IMG/VR virus record: IMGVR_UViG_3300008107_000159
Location: 1 to 37,030 of that record
Reading direction: 5' to 3' (one strand)
Length of the DNA: 37,030 nt
Origin: a virus
Below are positions 7,031-13,953 of this stretch, one piece after another (position 1 is the stretch's first letter; each line of letters begins with the position of its first letter). The position numbers and the translations under genes are program-made. Under the pieces are notes generated by a model. The model did no database searches and had not been told where the DNA came from. It saw nothing but the letters and a program-made list of their open reading frames with translations.

Positions 7031-8357
7031 ACCTTACCAGGAGGAAGCGGCTGACTTCCTGTACGAGCGCGATCGGGCGATGATCTTGGCGCCCGTGGGC
7101 GCAGGCAAGACCGCGATCACGCTGACCGCCATGCAGGCGATGGTGCAGGACGGCTACGCCAGTCGCTTCCTAGTGCTGGCACCCAAGCGCGTGTGTACGG
7201 ACGTCTGGCCGATCGAGGTGCCGAAGTGGTCACCGGGCTTGACTTACCGCGTGGCGGTCGGCAGCCCGAAAGATCGCGCGGCAGCACTGCGCTCGACCAG
7301 CGAGATCGTCATCATCAACTACGACAACATTCAGTGGTTGGCCGAACAGAATCTGTCCGATTTCGACGCTGTGGTGTTCGACGAGCTGACCAAACTCAAG
7401 AACCCCTCCGGCACACGCTTTAAGGCGCTGCACAAGGTCATCGACCAGTTCAAGATTCGTTGGGGTCTGACCGGGTCGTTTACCAGCAACGGGCTCGAGG
7501 ACGTGTTCGGGCAGTGCAAGATCGTCGACGAGAAGCTCTTAGGCCGTGCCAAGGGCGCCTTCTTGCAGCAATACTTTGTCTGTATGAACCGCGACTTCGG
7601 CGAGTGGATGCCACGCCCAGGCGCACTGCAGCAGGTCATGGAGCGCATCAAGCCCGCAACGTACCTGCTGGAGCCGGGCGTCTATAAGGACAAGCTACCG
7701 CCGGGTCACGTCGTCGAGCTGCGGTGTGACCTAGACGACCGCGCACCGTACGAGAAGATGAAGAAGGACTTTGTGGTGCAGTTCCCGACCGCCGAAATAC
7801 TGGCGGCGAACGCCGCGGCTGTTACATCAAAGTTGCAACAGATGGCGTCCGGCTTTGCGTACGACAGTCAGCGCACCGCGTCTGCCGTGCCGGGTCAGTT
7901 TACTTCGAGCAAGACGGCGGTCTGGTTTAGCAGTCACAAGTTTGATCGGTTGGATGAACTACTACAGGAGAACCAGCGTGCGAATACCTTATTGGTCTAT
8001 CAGTTTCAGGAGGAGCTTGCAGAGATCAAGCGTCGCTATCCGCAGGTTCAGACGCTGGATGATGTTGACGCGGTGGCGCGTTGGAATAATGGGCTGGTCG
8101 AGCTTATGGCCATTCACCCGAAAAGCGCGGGACACGGACTCAACCTACAGCACGGAGGGAGCTGCATTGCTTTTATATCCCTACCGTGGAGCCTTGAGCT
8201 GTACGAGCAGACCGTCGGACGTCTGCATCGTTCCGGGCAATTGCGAGAGGTATGGGTGTATATCCTTATGGCACAGAGAACGGTCGACGAGAAAATTTGG
8301 GCCGCCCTGCACGACAAACGAGCCATCTCAGACATCGCATTGGAGGCATTGAAATGA
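7020..8357 (+). CDS. SNF2-type (SF2) DNA helicase/ATPase
   Basis: 445 aa. Motifs in order: LRPYQ (3-7), Walker A PVGAGKT (25-31), DELT (121-124, the DEAx box), LTGS (150-153), SAGHGLNLQ (369-377, motif V) and QTVGRLHRSGQ (397-407, motif VI). A compact SNF2/RapA-like core; family members move along double-stranded DNA using ATP. I start it at the ATG at 7020 (GAGG 5 nt upstream) because LRPYQ directly follows it. A GTG at 6954 would add 22 residues translated from the upstream gene. With VRR-NUC it forms a common phage helicase-nuclease pair, probably for recombination or fork repair. Confidence 0.92.
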   Translation: MQLRPYQEEAADFLYERDRAMILAPVGAGKTAITLTAMQAMVQDGYASRFLVLAPKRVCTDVWPIEVPKWSPGLTYRVAVGSPKDRAAALRSTSEIVIINYDNIQWLAEQNLSDFDAVVFDELTKLKNPSGTRFKALHKVIDQFKIRWGLTGSFTSNGLEDVFGQCKIVDEKLLGRAKGAFLQQYFVCMNRDFGEWMPRPGALQQVMERIKPATYLLEPGVYKDKLPPGHVVELRCDLDDRAPYEKMKKDFVVQFPTAEILAANAAAVTSKLQQMASGFAYDSQRTASAVPGQFTSSKTAVWFSSHKFDRLDELLQENQRANTLLVYQFQEELAEIKRRYPQVQTLDDVDAVARWNNGLVELMAIHPKSAGHGLNLQHGGSCIAFISLPWSLELYEQTVGRLHRSGQLREVWVYILMAQRTVDEKIWAALHDKRAISDIALEALK

Positions 8358-8641
8358 TGGACAAACAACCCGAAGCCCTGCGGCTGGCTGCATGTCTTGA
8401 GGAGCCAGACCACTGCACGATTTTACAGATGCGCCAAGCCGCCGCCGAACTACGCCGCTTGCATGAGGCTCACGACTGGCAATACAAAATGGCTGGAGAT
8501 CGCCTGCGCCGCATCGAGCAGTTGGAGAAAGTAAATGCTGAGTTGCTAGAGGCTATAAAAGCTGCGTTGAGTGATGACCAGCCCTATATCGAAAGATGTA
8601 AAGCCGCACTAGTCAAAGCTACAGGAGAAAACAATGGCTAA
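8354..8641 (+). CDS. Small helical phage protein (95 aa)
   Basis: Starts MMDKQPEALRLAACLEE and contains MRQAAAELRRLHEAHDW followed by a coiled-coil-like stretch RIEQLEKVNAELLEAIKAAL. The ALRLA...AAAELRRLH pattern is widespread in uncharacterised phage early proteins. GGAGG (8342-8346) lies 7 nt before the ATG at 8354, which overlaps the helicase stop as ATGA; the ATG at 8357 is an alternative. Function unknown; the heptads suggest oligomerisation. Confidence 0.8.
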   Translation: MMDKQPEALRLAACLEEPDHCTILQMRQAAAELRRLHEAHDWQYKMAGDRLRRIEQLEKVNAELLEAIKAALSDDQPYIERCKAALVKATGENNG

Positions 8642-8849
8642 GTTACCTTACACAATCACTATTTGCCCAGATGAGCCGAACCCTAAACAGTTCACCGCGA
8701 TGACACCACAGCTAGTCAATGCGCTACGGTTTGGGTACGACATGACCATCAATCAGAATCAATATATCTGGCCTGCTGGCAGTCGAGGCGCAACGCAGAT
8801 AAACACGCACAAAGAAAAAGATGACAAAGCTACAGGAGAACAACAATGA
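8634..8849 (+). CDS. Hypothetical protein (71 aa)
   Basis: Has a good ribosome site (GGAG, 7 nt spacing) and overlaps both neighbours by a few bases (8 upstream, 4 downstream), as do all genes here. The N-terminal half is compact (PYTITICPDEPNPKQFT) and the C-terminal 20 residues are polar. No family recognised. Its place in the rightward early operon suggests an early host-interaction or accessory role, which is inference only. Confidence 0.68.
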   Translation: MAKLPYTITICPDEPNPKQFTAMTPQLVNALRFGYDMTINQNQYIWPAGSRGATQINTHKEKDDKATGEQQ

Positions 8850-9148
8850 AATACCTACTCTTACTACTGTTGGCTGCGCCCGTTGCCGCCGAGCCTGGTT
8901 ACCTGACCTACACCAACGACATTAGTGTCCAGACCGTGCTAACGCAAGACCGCGTTGACGCCTGCCGGGGTCGCTTCTTGATGTTCGACATCGACGGTCG
9001 CCAGCGTGCCTACTACGGCTGTTGGTCTTCCGCGCAAGGGTTTGCGCACATCGAGATGGCCGACGGCAGCCAGCGCATCATGCCGCTAACGCAGTTTAGA
9101 CGTTCAATTTCAATCGCAGTACAACCTACAATGGAGCCAATACGATGA
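8846..9148 (+). CDS. Predicted exported protein (100 aa) with signal peptide
   Basis: The N-terminus MKYLLLLLLAAPVAAEPG is a classical signal peptide with a likely cleavage after VAA. The mature part of about 85 aa has two cysteines (DACRGR and YYGCWS) that could form a disulfide in the periplasm. Start ATG overlaps the previous stop (ATGA) and GGAG lies 8 nt upstream. A secreted product in an early operon could alter the envelope, for example in superinfection exclusion. I recognise no family, so that role is speculative. Confidence 0.75.
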   Translation: MKYLLLLLLAAPVAAEPGYLTYTNDISVQTVLTQDRVDACRGRFLMFDIDGRQRAYYGCWSSAQGFAHIEMADGSQRIMPLTQFRRSISIAVQPTMEPIR

Positions 9149-9291
9149 CTGACTTTACCAAATACGAAACACAGCGCGAGATTCTGATCGACTATCTGCA
9201 CGTCATGATTGCCCGCAGCGACTGGCATGGCGTGTCGGACGTCGCCAACGACCTGCGCGAACTGGAGGCCGAACAACGTGAGAAGAATTGA
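9145..9291 (+). CDS. Small conserved phage protein (48 aa)
   Basis: Reads MTDFTKYETQREILIDYLHV and continues with SDWHGVSDVANDLRELEA, a motif I recognise from short uncharacterised phage proteins (DWHGV-A-DLRE). ATGA overlap with the upstream stop; GGAG about 10 nt upstream. Predicted all-helical. Probably translated by coupling within the rightward early operon. Confidence 0.78.
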   Translation: MTDFTKYETQREILIDYLHVMIARSDWHGVSDVANDLRELEAEQREKN

Positions 9292-9451
9292 CTACTGGAA
9301 GGCTAAGCTGCCTGCTGCACGCGCCGAGGAGCGCGCGCGGCAGCGCGAGCTGAACCAAATGGAGCGCGCATTCCAACGCGCCGTGGACGAAGTAGCACGA
9401 ATTGAAACAAGGATAGAAGATGAAAAAGCTAAGCTGGCGCGCACTAAATGA
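9278..9451 (+). CDS. Short coiled-coil protein (57 aa), GTG start
   Basis: GTG at 9278 with GGAGG about 9 nt upstream, overlapping the previous gene by 14 bp. Reads RRIDYWKAKLPAARAEERAR and continues as a charged amphipathic helix rich in Glu, Arg and Ala, likely a coiled coil. The frame stays open further upstream to an ATG at 9209, but that part would be translated from the neighbour's sequence, so I prefer the GTG. Function unknown. Confidence 0.6.
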   Translation: MRRIDYWKAKLPAARAEERARQRELNQMERAFQRAVDEVARIETRIEDEKAKLARTK

Positions 9452-9614
9452 TCAGCTGCCCAAGCTCTCGGAAGACGAGGTGTTCGCCATGTTGACCGCT
9501 GAGCTCTTGCATGAGAAGCGCAGCTCGATCCTGCAGCGGCTGCACCAGCGCTACTGCGCGCTGCGTGACGCCCGTGAGCGGGTCGAGATACTGAGCCAGG
9601 CGGCCAAACCATGA
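9420..9614 (+). CDS. Small conserved phage protein (64 aa)
   Basis: Starts MKKLSWRALNDQLPKLSEDE and contains RRSSILQRLHQRYCALRDARERVEIL-type helices (about 33-58). The combination of a short N-terminal strand, a LxEDEVxxML helix and ILxRLHQRYCALR is familiar from many phage genomes without known function. Purine-rich AAGGA lies before the ATG. Overlaps the previous gene by 32 bp and the next by 4. Confidence 0.8.
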   Translation: MKKLSWRALNDQLPKLSEDEVFAMLTAELLHEKRSSILQRLHQRYCALRDARERVEILSQAAKP

Positions 9615-9856
9615 AATGTATGACCTGTAACGAACGCACCTACGTCGTCAACGTTATCAAGATGGCAGGCGGCCTGCGGCGCCAACGCAAGTGCAAAGCC
9701 TGCGGGGCGGGCGCCTACAGCGCCGAGGTGTGGCTGCGCGCAACGGCCAATGGGGCTGAACCTGTTTATACTAAAGAAGAGGCAGCGTTAATAAAAAAGA
9801 AAGCGGTTGACGCACGCCGTGCAAATGAAGATAGGAGGAAGAAAAATGCTACGTGA
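9611..9856 (+). CDS. Zinc-ribbon protein (81 aa)
   Basis: Two CxxC knuckles, C3-MT-C6 and C28-KA-C31, spaced like a zinc ribbon, with basic residues RRQRK before the second, recalling the NrdR-type N-terminal ribbon. The C-terminal third is a Lys/Arg/Ala-rich helix. It may bind nucleic acid. ATGA overlap with the upstream gene. The family assignment is structural only; no ATP-cone or other NrdR domain is present. Confidence 0.78.
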   Translation: MKCMTCNERTYVVNVIKMAGGLRRQRKCKACGAGAYSAEVWLRATANGAEPVYTKEEAALIKKKAVDARRANEDRRKKNAT

Positions 9857-10028
9857 TGGATACTTCATCAAGGAAGAGCCGCCGAAGATCGGCGCGCATT
9901 ACACGCCGCAGTTCTATCAGAAACCCACAACGCCTGAAGAGCGCTTTGTGCAAGACGTGATGTTGGGTATGATGCCCTACAAGGAATCACCGCTCACCAA
10001 GTTCTTGGGGAGGCTGCTACGGATATGA
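9846..10028 (+). CDS. Hypothetical protein (60 aa)
   Basis: ATG at 9846 with a strong AGGAGG 8 nt upstream, which decides this start over an in-frame ATG at 9807. Reads MLRDGYFIKEEPPKIGAHYT and later PEERFVQDVMLGM. No family recognised. Overlaps the zinc-ribbon gene by 11 bp and the next gene by 4 (ATGA). Confidence 0.7.
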   Translation: MLRDGYFIKEEPPKIGAHYTPQFYQKPTTPEERFVQDVMLGMMPYKESPLTKFLGRLLRI

Positions 10029-10213
10029 AAGACCTTGTGGTGGTGTACTACGCGGCCATCGCGGTGGCCACGTTTACTTTTCTTGCCATTGGCTTGCCCG
10101 AGCCCAAGGGGCCTACACCGATGGAGTGCACGTCGAAAGACATGACCGTGTGGCAGACCACACGCGACCGTGTCATCTGCCAGCAGTTACGCGAGCATCG
10201 TTACCGCATGTGA
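10025..10213 (+). CDS. Small membrane-anchored protein (62 aa), last rightward early gene
   Basis: One N-terminal membrane segment (about 5-24, VVVYYAAIAVATFTFLAIGL), then a Pro-rich linker and a short domain with two cysteines (MECTSKD, RVICQQL) and a basic end. Architecture only: it could be an inner-membrane effector or a spanin-like subunit. The ATGA junction shows it belongs to the early operon. Its last 27 bp overlap the 3' end of the lysozyme gene on the other strand. Confidence 0.65.
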   Translation: MKDLVVVYYAAIAVATFTFLAIGLPEPKGPTPMECTSKDMTVWQTTRDRVICQQLREHRYRM

Positions 10214-10699
10214 CTTAGCCTCGTCTACTCGACGTAGCCACCCCTTGCCGAAGGTGGCGAACGTCGGGAGCGCCTTGTAGAACAGTTCTTTTTCTACGCT
10301 GAACTTGGCGATCAAATCCGTCGGGTCTGCGTCCTTCAACGCCTGCATTGTCTTCGGGCCGATGACGCCGTCAGGATTTGTTCCGATCGCCTTCTGCATG
10401 GTGCGGATCGCCCGTCCCGGCCCCGCGTTGATCGCAAAGTCGAACATCAGGTAGTCCAGCCCCGACGGCAGCTCGTCGCCCTTGACTGCATCCCAGTACT
10501 TTCTCCTGTACATCGGCGCCACCGTTTCTGGCGTCAACGCCCGCATCTCGCTTTCGCCAACAGGATGACCGACCCATTCTTCCCATACCTTTTTGGTGAC
10601 GCCCAGGTTAGTCATGCCGCCTGGGTCTTTTGGATGGTTAACGAACCCGCCTTCGTGCAACAAAACGGCCTGCAAAGCTTCGCGGAAATTGTCGATCAT
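10187..10699 (-). CDS. Endolysin, glycoside hydrolase family 108 lysozyme
   Basis: 170 aa. The GH108 signature LLHEGGFVNHPKDPGGMTN begins at residue 13, with catalytic Glu at E16. The middle contains PMYRRKYWD and DYLMFDFAINAG, and the C-terminal part NPDGVIGPKTMQAL resembles the PG_binding_3 domain that accompanies GH108. It cleaves peptidoglycan at the end of infection. There is no signal peptide or membrane segment, so release depends on the holin next to it. The start overlaps the holin stop (ATGA). Last gene of the late leftward operon. Confidence 0.93.
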   Translation of the reverse strand: MIDNFREALQAVLLHEGGFVNHPKDPGGMTNLGVTKKVWEEWVGHPVGESEMRALTPETVAPMYRRKYWDAVKGDELPSGLDYLMFDFAINAGPGRAIRTMQKAIGTNPDGVIGPKTMQALKDADPTDLIAKFSVEKELFYKALPTFATFGKGWLRRVDEAKSHAVTMLA

Positions 10700-11100
10700 T
10701 TCTTTGCTCGCATATCAATAATTTTCTCAAGCGTCCTGCCGCCGAAGTAGAAGGACATCACAAGCATACCCCACTGTCCTAGCAACTCTACGAACGAGTC
10801 CGCGATATCCAACGCCGCGGCGTCGAGGATGGCCAGCGCCATGTACGCCACCAGAATGTACACCAGCGTTAGCGGGCGGATGTTCTTCGACAGCCAGCTA
10901 TCGCTGCCCATGTCGGCCTTTAGGCGCTCGGTCAGATTGTTTTGCTCAGTCTTGTACAAGTCGGTTTCGTTGGCCATCTTGGCCAGCTCGCCGTCCTGCG
11001 CCATCTTGGCGAGCTCTAGCTGCGCCTTGGCCTTCTGTTCCGGGTCAGGGATCAGTTTGTCGATCAGCTTGCCGCCGATATTTAATAGAGCATCTAGCAT
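10696..11100 (-). CDS. Holin (3TM / GTA-holin type)
   Basis: 134 aa from ATG at 11100, which has AAGGAGG 5 nt upstream; an extension upstream to 11163 lacks support. Begins MLDALLNIGGKLIDKLIPDP, then a charged helix with repeated ELAKMA, then membrane segments around RPLTLVYILVAYMALAIL and LLGQWGMLVMSFYFGG. This matches the 'Holin of 3TMs' family found beside GH108 lysozymes. It would form inner-membrane holes that release the endolysin, to which its stop is coupled. Confidence 0.88.
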   Translation of the reverse strand: MLDALLNIGGKLIDKLIPDPEQKAKAQLELAKMAQDGELAKMANETDLYKTEQNNLTERLKADMGSDSWLSKNIRPLTLVYILVAYMALAILDAAALDIADSFVELLGQWGMLVMSFYFGGRTLEKIIDMRAKK

Positions 11101-11101
11101 G

Positions 11102-11719
11102 TCAACCTCCTTGTTGAAACATCCACCACATACCCCAGCAGAAGCCCGCCACGATAACGGCAAGAATAACCGCCGTGACTAACATCTCTATATGGGCCAT
11201 GATTTCTTGTTTAGCGCGCCGTTGCTTCATCTCGGCGACTTTGGCCTGCAGGCGCTTCTCTGTCTCTGCCTTGCGCAACGCCTCGGCTTTGGCTTCCCGT
11301 TCGCCTCTGAGCTTACCCATACGCGCCCAGAACTCGTCCCACATGCCTGCTTCTTGGAAGTGGTAGATGAAAATATGTTTGATGTCGTCGTAGTACTGTT
11401 TGATCTGGCGATCAATGATCATCATCTCGATGACGTACTCGGCGTCTGAAATGTATTCCGGCACCGTGTGGCCTTTAGCGACCGCGGCCTCTTGAGCTGC
11501 GCGGGCTTCCTCTAGCTGTGTGCGCTGGGTTTCGTATTTGCCTGCGGCAGAGAAGAACTTAGTGACGCCCGACATGGAGTCGGCCAGCGTCTTGCCGGAC
11601 TCCACCGCGCCGTTGATTTCGTCAAAGGCTTCGCGAGCCAGTGCGGCGGCCTCTTTGACGCCAATAACAACCGCCTTGACGCCCGCAACCGCCAAACCGA
11701 TTGTCACCGGATCGATCAT
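11102..11719 (-). CDS. Structural or lysis-associated protein with C-terminal membrane anchor
   Basis: 205 aa. Starts MIDPVTIGLAVAGVKAVVIG (weakly hydrophobic), then a long charged helical region, a basic coiled-coil stretch (about 140-170) and a C-terminal membrane span LVTAVILAVIVAGFCWGMWW. The gene ends 1 bp before the holin start and overlaps the next upstream gene by 4 bp. Similar proteins of unknown function occur near the lysis genes of podoviruses. It could be a tail-associated or lysis-regulating membrane protein. Confidence 0.72.
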   Translation of the reverse strand: MIDPVTIGLAVAGVKAVVIGVKEAAALAREAFDEINGAVESGKTLADSMSGVTKFFSAAGKYETQRTQLEEARAAQEAAVAKGHTVPEYISDAEYVIEMMIIDRQIKQYYDDIKHIFIYHFQEAGMWDEFWARMGKLRGEREAKAEALRKAETEKRLQAKVAEMKQRRAKQEIMAHIEMLVTAVILAVIVAGFCWGMWWMFQQGG

Positions 11720-11937
11720 TTGTCTTGCTTATGCTCCAGCCTGTCAAAAATCTTACCTAGCATCTCGCGGATATCGCGGATGTCGTCCTTGTAGTCCTCG
11801 CGGGTAACGTAGGTGTGCGGCATGGCACGCACGTCGGTGTCCAGACGGTCGATCGAGCGGTGGATGTTGTTCAGCACCCACCCACCGAAGAAACCCGCGA
11901 TCGCTACTGCGATATTGAATAGCACTTGTGAATCCAT
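11716..11937 (-). CDS. Small protein with N-terminal membrane segment and coiled coil (73 aa)
   Basis: MDSQVLFNIAVAIAGFFGGW provides a single N-terminal span, then NNIHRSIDRLDTD and a C-terminal charged helix REDYKDDIRDIREMLGKI. The ATG at 11937 is chosen because the membrane segment follows directly; 14 extra residues are possible. Familiar as an uncharacterised podovirus protein near holins; it could be an antiholin or second holin. Ends in an ATGA overlap with the downstream gene. Confidence 0.75.
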   Translation of the reverse strand: MDSQVLFNIAVAIAGFFGGWVLNNIHRSIDRLDTDVRAMPHTYVTREDYKDDIRDIREMLGKIFDRLEHKQDK

Positions 11938-11938
11938 C

Positions 11939-12583
11939 TTACGCCCATGTACCAACGCTAGTGTTTGCCCCAGATGCACCGATTGGGTAGATCAGGAAAT
12001 AGCTACCTACTGCTGTGGTGTACGCGCCGCCTGGCGCCGCTGAACAAGTATATTGCGGGATGAATGTGCCACCGACGTTGACAGAGACTGTACCTGTTAT
12101 GCGAAGTGTTCGCGCCAAAGTTGCAGACGTAGATGCGAGTGACGAAGCCGTATTAGACGCTGTCTGTATATAGAACCCGCCTAGGTTACCTGCTGTTCCG
12201 GCATACGCAAATGTTGACTCAGTATCAGAAAAACCCCAATAGCCTATGTTATTAATGGTCGCTGTTCCACCAAACCCTAACCCTACGGTATGTGATGTTG
12301 TGCCAGCAGTTTTGCTTAAGCCATAAAATGCCTCAAACGCATACACCGTACTGGCCGACAGCGTTACACCTACCCCAAGTACGCTCTGTGCTGTGTTGAC
12401 GTTAGTGCCTAATAAGCTGGAATTTAGACGGAAGAACTGCGCGCCGGGAACGACACCGCGCTCTGTGCTTTGCGGCGTGGCGTAAAACACCTTGCCGTCA
12501 TAGTTAAATTCGCCGGGTGCTGCTGTACCTAACGTATCAACGTTAAGAACAAAGTTATCTGTACCGCTAATGACTACTGGCAT
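11939..12583 (-). CDS. Tail fibre / receptor-binding-like protein (214 aa)
   Basis: Beta-rich, Thr/Ser/Gly-rich protein with few charged residues: MPVVISGTDNFVLNVDTLGT, then FYATPQSTERGVVPGAQFF and a region TVYAFEAFYGLSKTAGTTSH resembling small fibre-head domains of environmental phages. GAGGG lies 5-6 nt upstream of the ATG. It is the last of a run of fibre-like genes before lysis. Probably an exposed tail appendage or fibre tip. Confidence 0.7.
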   Translation of the reverse strand: MPVVISGTDNFVLNVDTLGTAAPGEFNYDGKVFYATPQSTERGVVPGAQFFRLNSSLLGTNVNTAQSVLGVGVTLSASTVYAFEAFYGLSKTAGTTSHTVGLGFGGTATINNIGYWGFSDTESTFAYAGTAGNLGGFYIQTASNTASSLASTSATLARTLRITGTVSVNVGGTFIPQYTCSAAPGGAYTTAVGSYFLIYPIGASGANTSVGTWA

Positions 12584-12585
12584 GA

Positions 12586-13203
12586 TCAGCCCTCGTACAA
12601 GATGTTGATGGAGCCAGCGGTAAACGTAGCCGCACCGCCAGATGTGGTTATTCTTATTCTGTCAAGAGTGCCCGATAATGTTCTTGAGCCACCGCAAGTC
12701 TGCACGCCCGTAAAACTTCCTGGCGCTAAACTTGTGCTGCCACTGGCCGCCCATAATCCTGTCGCAGAATCTACAAGACAAATTGACAAAGTGCCGTTGT
12801 ATTTTTGGTCGGCGTTACCCACGGCGGCTCCCATACCAAAGCCATTTGTATAAGACGCAACGGTCATTATGTTTCCGGTGTTAGCTACACCGCCAGCAGT
12901 GCCTGAATACAACGTACTAGCAAAACTCCCCGCACCAATTTGAATAATAATTGGGCTTGTACTGCTGGTGGTCACGCCAGCTAACATCACGGTAACCCGC
13001 CTAACCCACGTTGGCAACCCTGTGAAGTCAACAGAAGTACCACTAGTTGGCGTCACAACGGTGCTTGCTTTTAGCTGGCCATACGCGCCTGTAGACGAGA
13101 CAGTAAGCTGCGTCGTGCCGTTACTTTGCAGCGCTAAGTCGCCGCTGGTGTCCGCCGTCTGTATAAAGCCGGACGAGGTTGATGCATTAAGAGTCACTGC
13201 CAT
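12586..13203 (-). CDS. Tail fibre-like protein A (205 aa), paralogue of 13356-13940
   Basis: Starts MAVTLNASTSSGFIQTADTS and then carries a beta-rich domain: VDFTGLPTWVRRVTVMLAG, later TLSGTLDRIRITT and the end FTAGSINILYEG. The same landmarks, in the same order, occur in the neighbouring 194-aa protein, so the two are diverged duplicates of one receptor-binding domain. GGAG lies 8 nt before the ATG. Confidence 0.75.
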   Translation of the reverse strand: MAVTLNASTSSGFIQTADTSGDLALQSNGTTQLTVSSTGAYGQLKASTVVTPTSGTSVDFTGLPTWVRRVTVMLAGVTTSSTSPIIIQIGAGSFASTLYSGTAGGVANTGNIMTVASYTNGFGMGAAVGNADQKYNGTLSICLVDSATGLWAASGSTSLAPGSFTGVQTCGGSRTLSGTLDRIRITTSGGAATFTAGSINILYEG

Positions 13204-13205
13204 AA

Positions 13206-13346
13206 TTATTGCTCCGCAGGTTGTTCAGGTGCAGGTTCAGCAGGCGGCTGTTCTGCGTTAGCTGCTTCGATCGCCGCAATTTCTTCCGCAGTCAACTCGA
13301 CTTGAGTCACTCGACCCGTTTGTACGTCAACAATGATTCTGTGCAT
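13206..13346 (-). CDS. Small protein (46 aa) between fibre paralogues
   Basis: Reads MHRIIVDVQTGRVTQVELTA, then EEIAAIEAANAEQ and a Pro/Ala/Glu tail. The pattern RIIVDVxTG...V.LT.EE is common in short proteins next to tail fibre genes and may be a fibre chaperone or assembly factor. AAGGAA 7 nt upstream overlaps the upstream gene's TAA, indicating coupling. Confidence 0.8.
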   Translation of the reverse strand: MHRIIVDVQTGRVTQVELTAEEIAAIEAANAEQPPAEPAPEQPAEQ

Positions 13347-13355
13347 GATCGTTCC

Positions 13356-13940
13356 TTACTCGTAGAGGATGTTGATGGTGCCAGCGTCAAAGGTGTTTGT
13401 GCCTGTACGGGTTACGCTAACGCGGTCTAACTGCGCCGAAAGTGTTTTATTACCGCCGCCGCCACTAAATGCGGCTGCGTTTGAAAACCCACCTGAAAAT
13501 GAAGACACCCAAGTGTTGCCTGTTAAGTTAACTATCTGCATAGTTCCAAAAAACACGCCAGATGCGCTGCCTACGGCAATGCCCCACCCTGTCGTAAAAT
13601 TACCTGCTACGGTTGCAGCACCGGATATAGCGTAACCGTTAGCGCCTAAATAGCCAGTTGTTTCTAGGCCTCCAGAATCACCAATCTGAACAAGAACATT
13701 ATCCGATCCACTTAAACTAATATCGGAAAATATAAGCGTAATCCGTTTTACCCAAGAAGGTATTCCAGTAAAGTCAGCTGAAGTCGTAAAGTTTGTGACT
13801 GCTGTTAAGGCTGTACCCGACACAATCGGAGCTAACGTACCTGTGACATTCACCAACGTCTGTGTCGTACTACCCGCTACCGCAGGGGCTGACACCGTAA
13901 TCGAGCCGGATGTATCGCCTGATAGAACTAAAGAAGCCAT
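13356..13940 (-). CDS. Tail fibre-like protein B (194 aa), paralogue of 12586-13203
   Basis: Starts MASLVLSGDTSGSITVSAPA, has ADFTGIPSWVKRITLIFSD, then KTLSAQLDRVSVTR and ends FDAGTINILYE. These align with FTGLPTWVRRVTVMLAG, TLSGTLDRIRITT and FTAGSINILYEG of protein A. Beta-rich, very few Lys/Glu, typical of fibre tips. The N-terminal LVLSGDTSGSITV stretch resembles sequences that start many environmental phage tail proteins. Confidence 0.75.
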   Translation of the reverse strand: MASLVLSGDTSGSITVSAPAVAGSTTQTLVNVTGTLAPIVSGTALTAVTNFTTSADFTGIPSWVKRITLIFSDISLSGSDNVLVQIGDSGGLETTGYLGANGYAISGAATVAGNFTTGWGIAVGSASGVFFGTMQIVNLTGNTWVSSFSGGFSNAAAFSGGGGNKTLSAQLDRVSVTRTGTNTFDAGTINILYE

Positions 13941-13953
13941 GATTAACCCTTTA

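Noticed and set aside
10831-11182. Rightward 117-aa frame over holin as a possible spanin
   Set aside because: Antisense Ser/Cys/Leu-rich shadow of the holin; no signal peptide plus lipobox arrangement. No convincing Rz/Rz1 pair was found anywhere.
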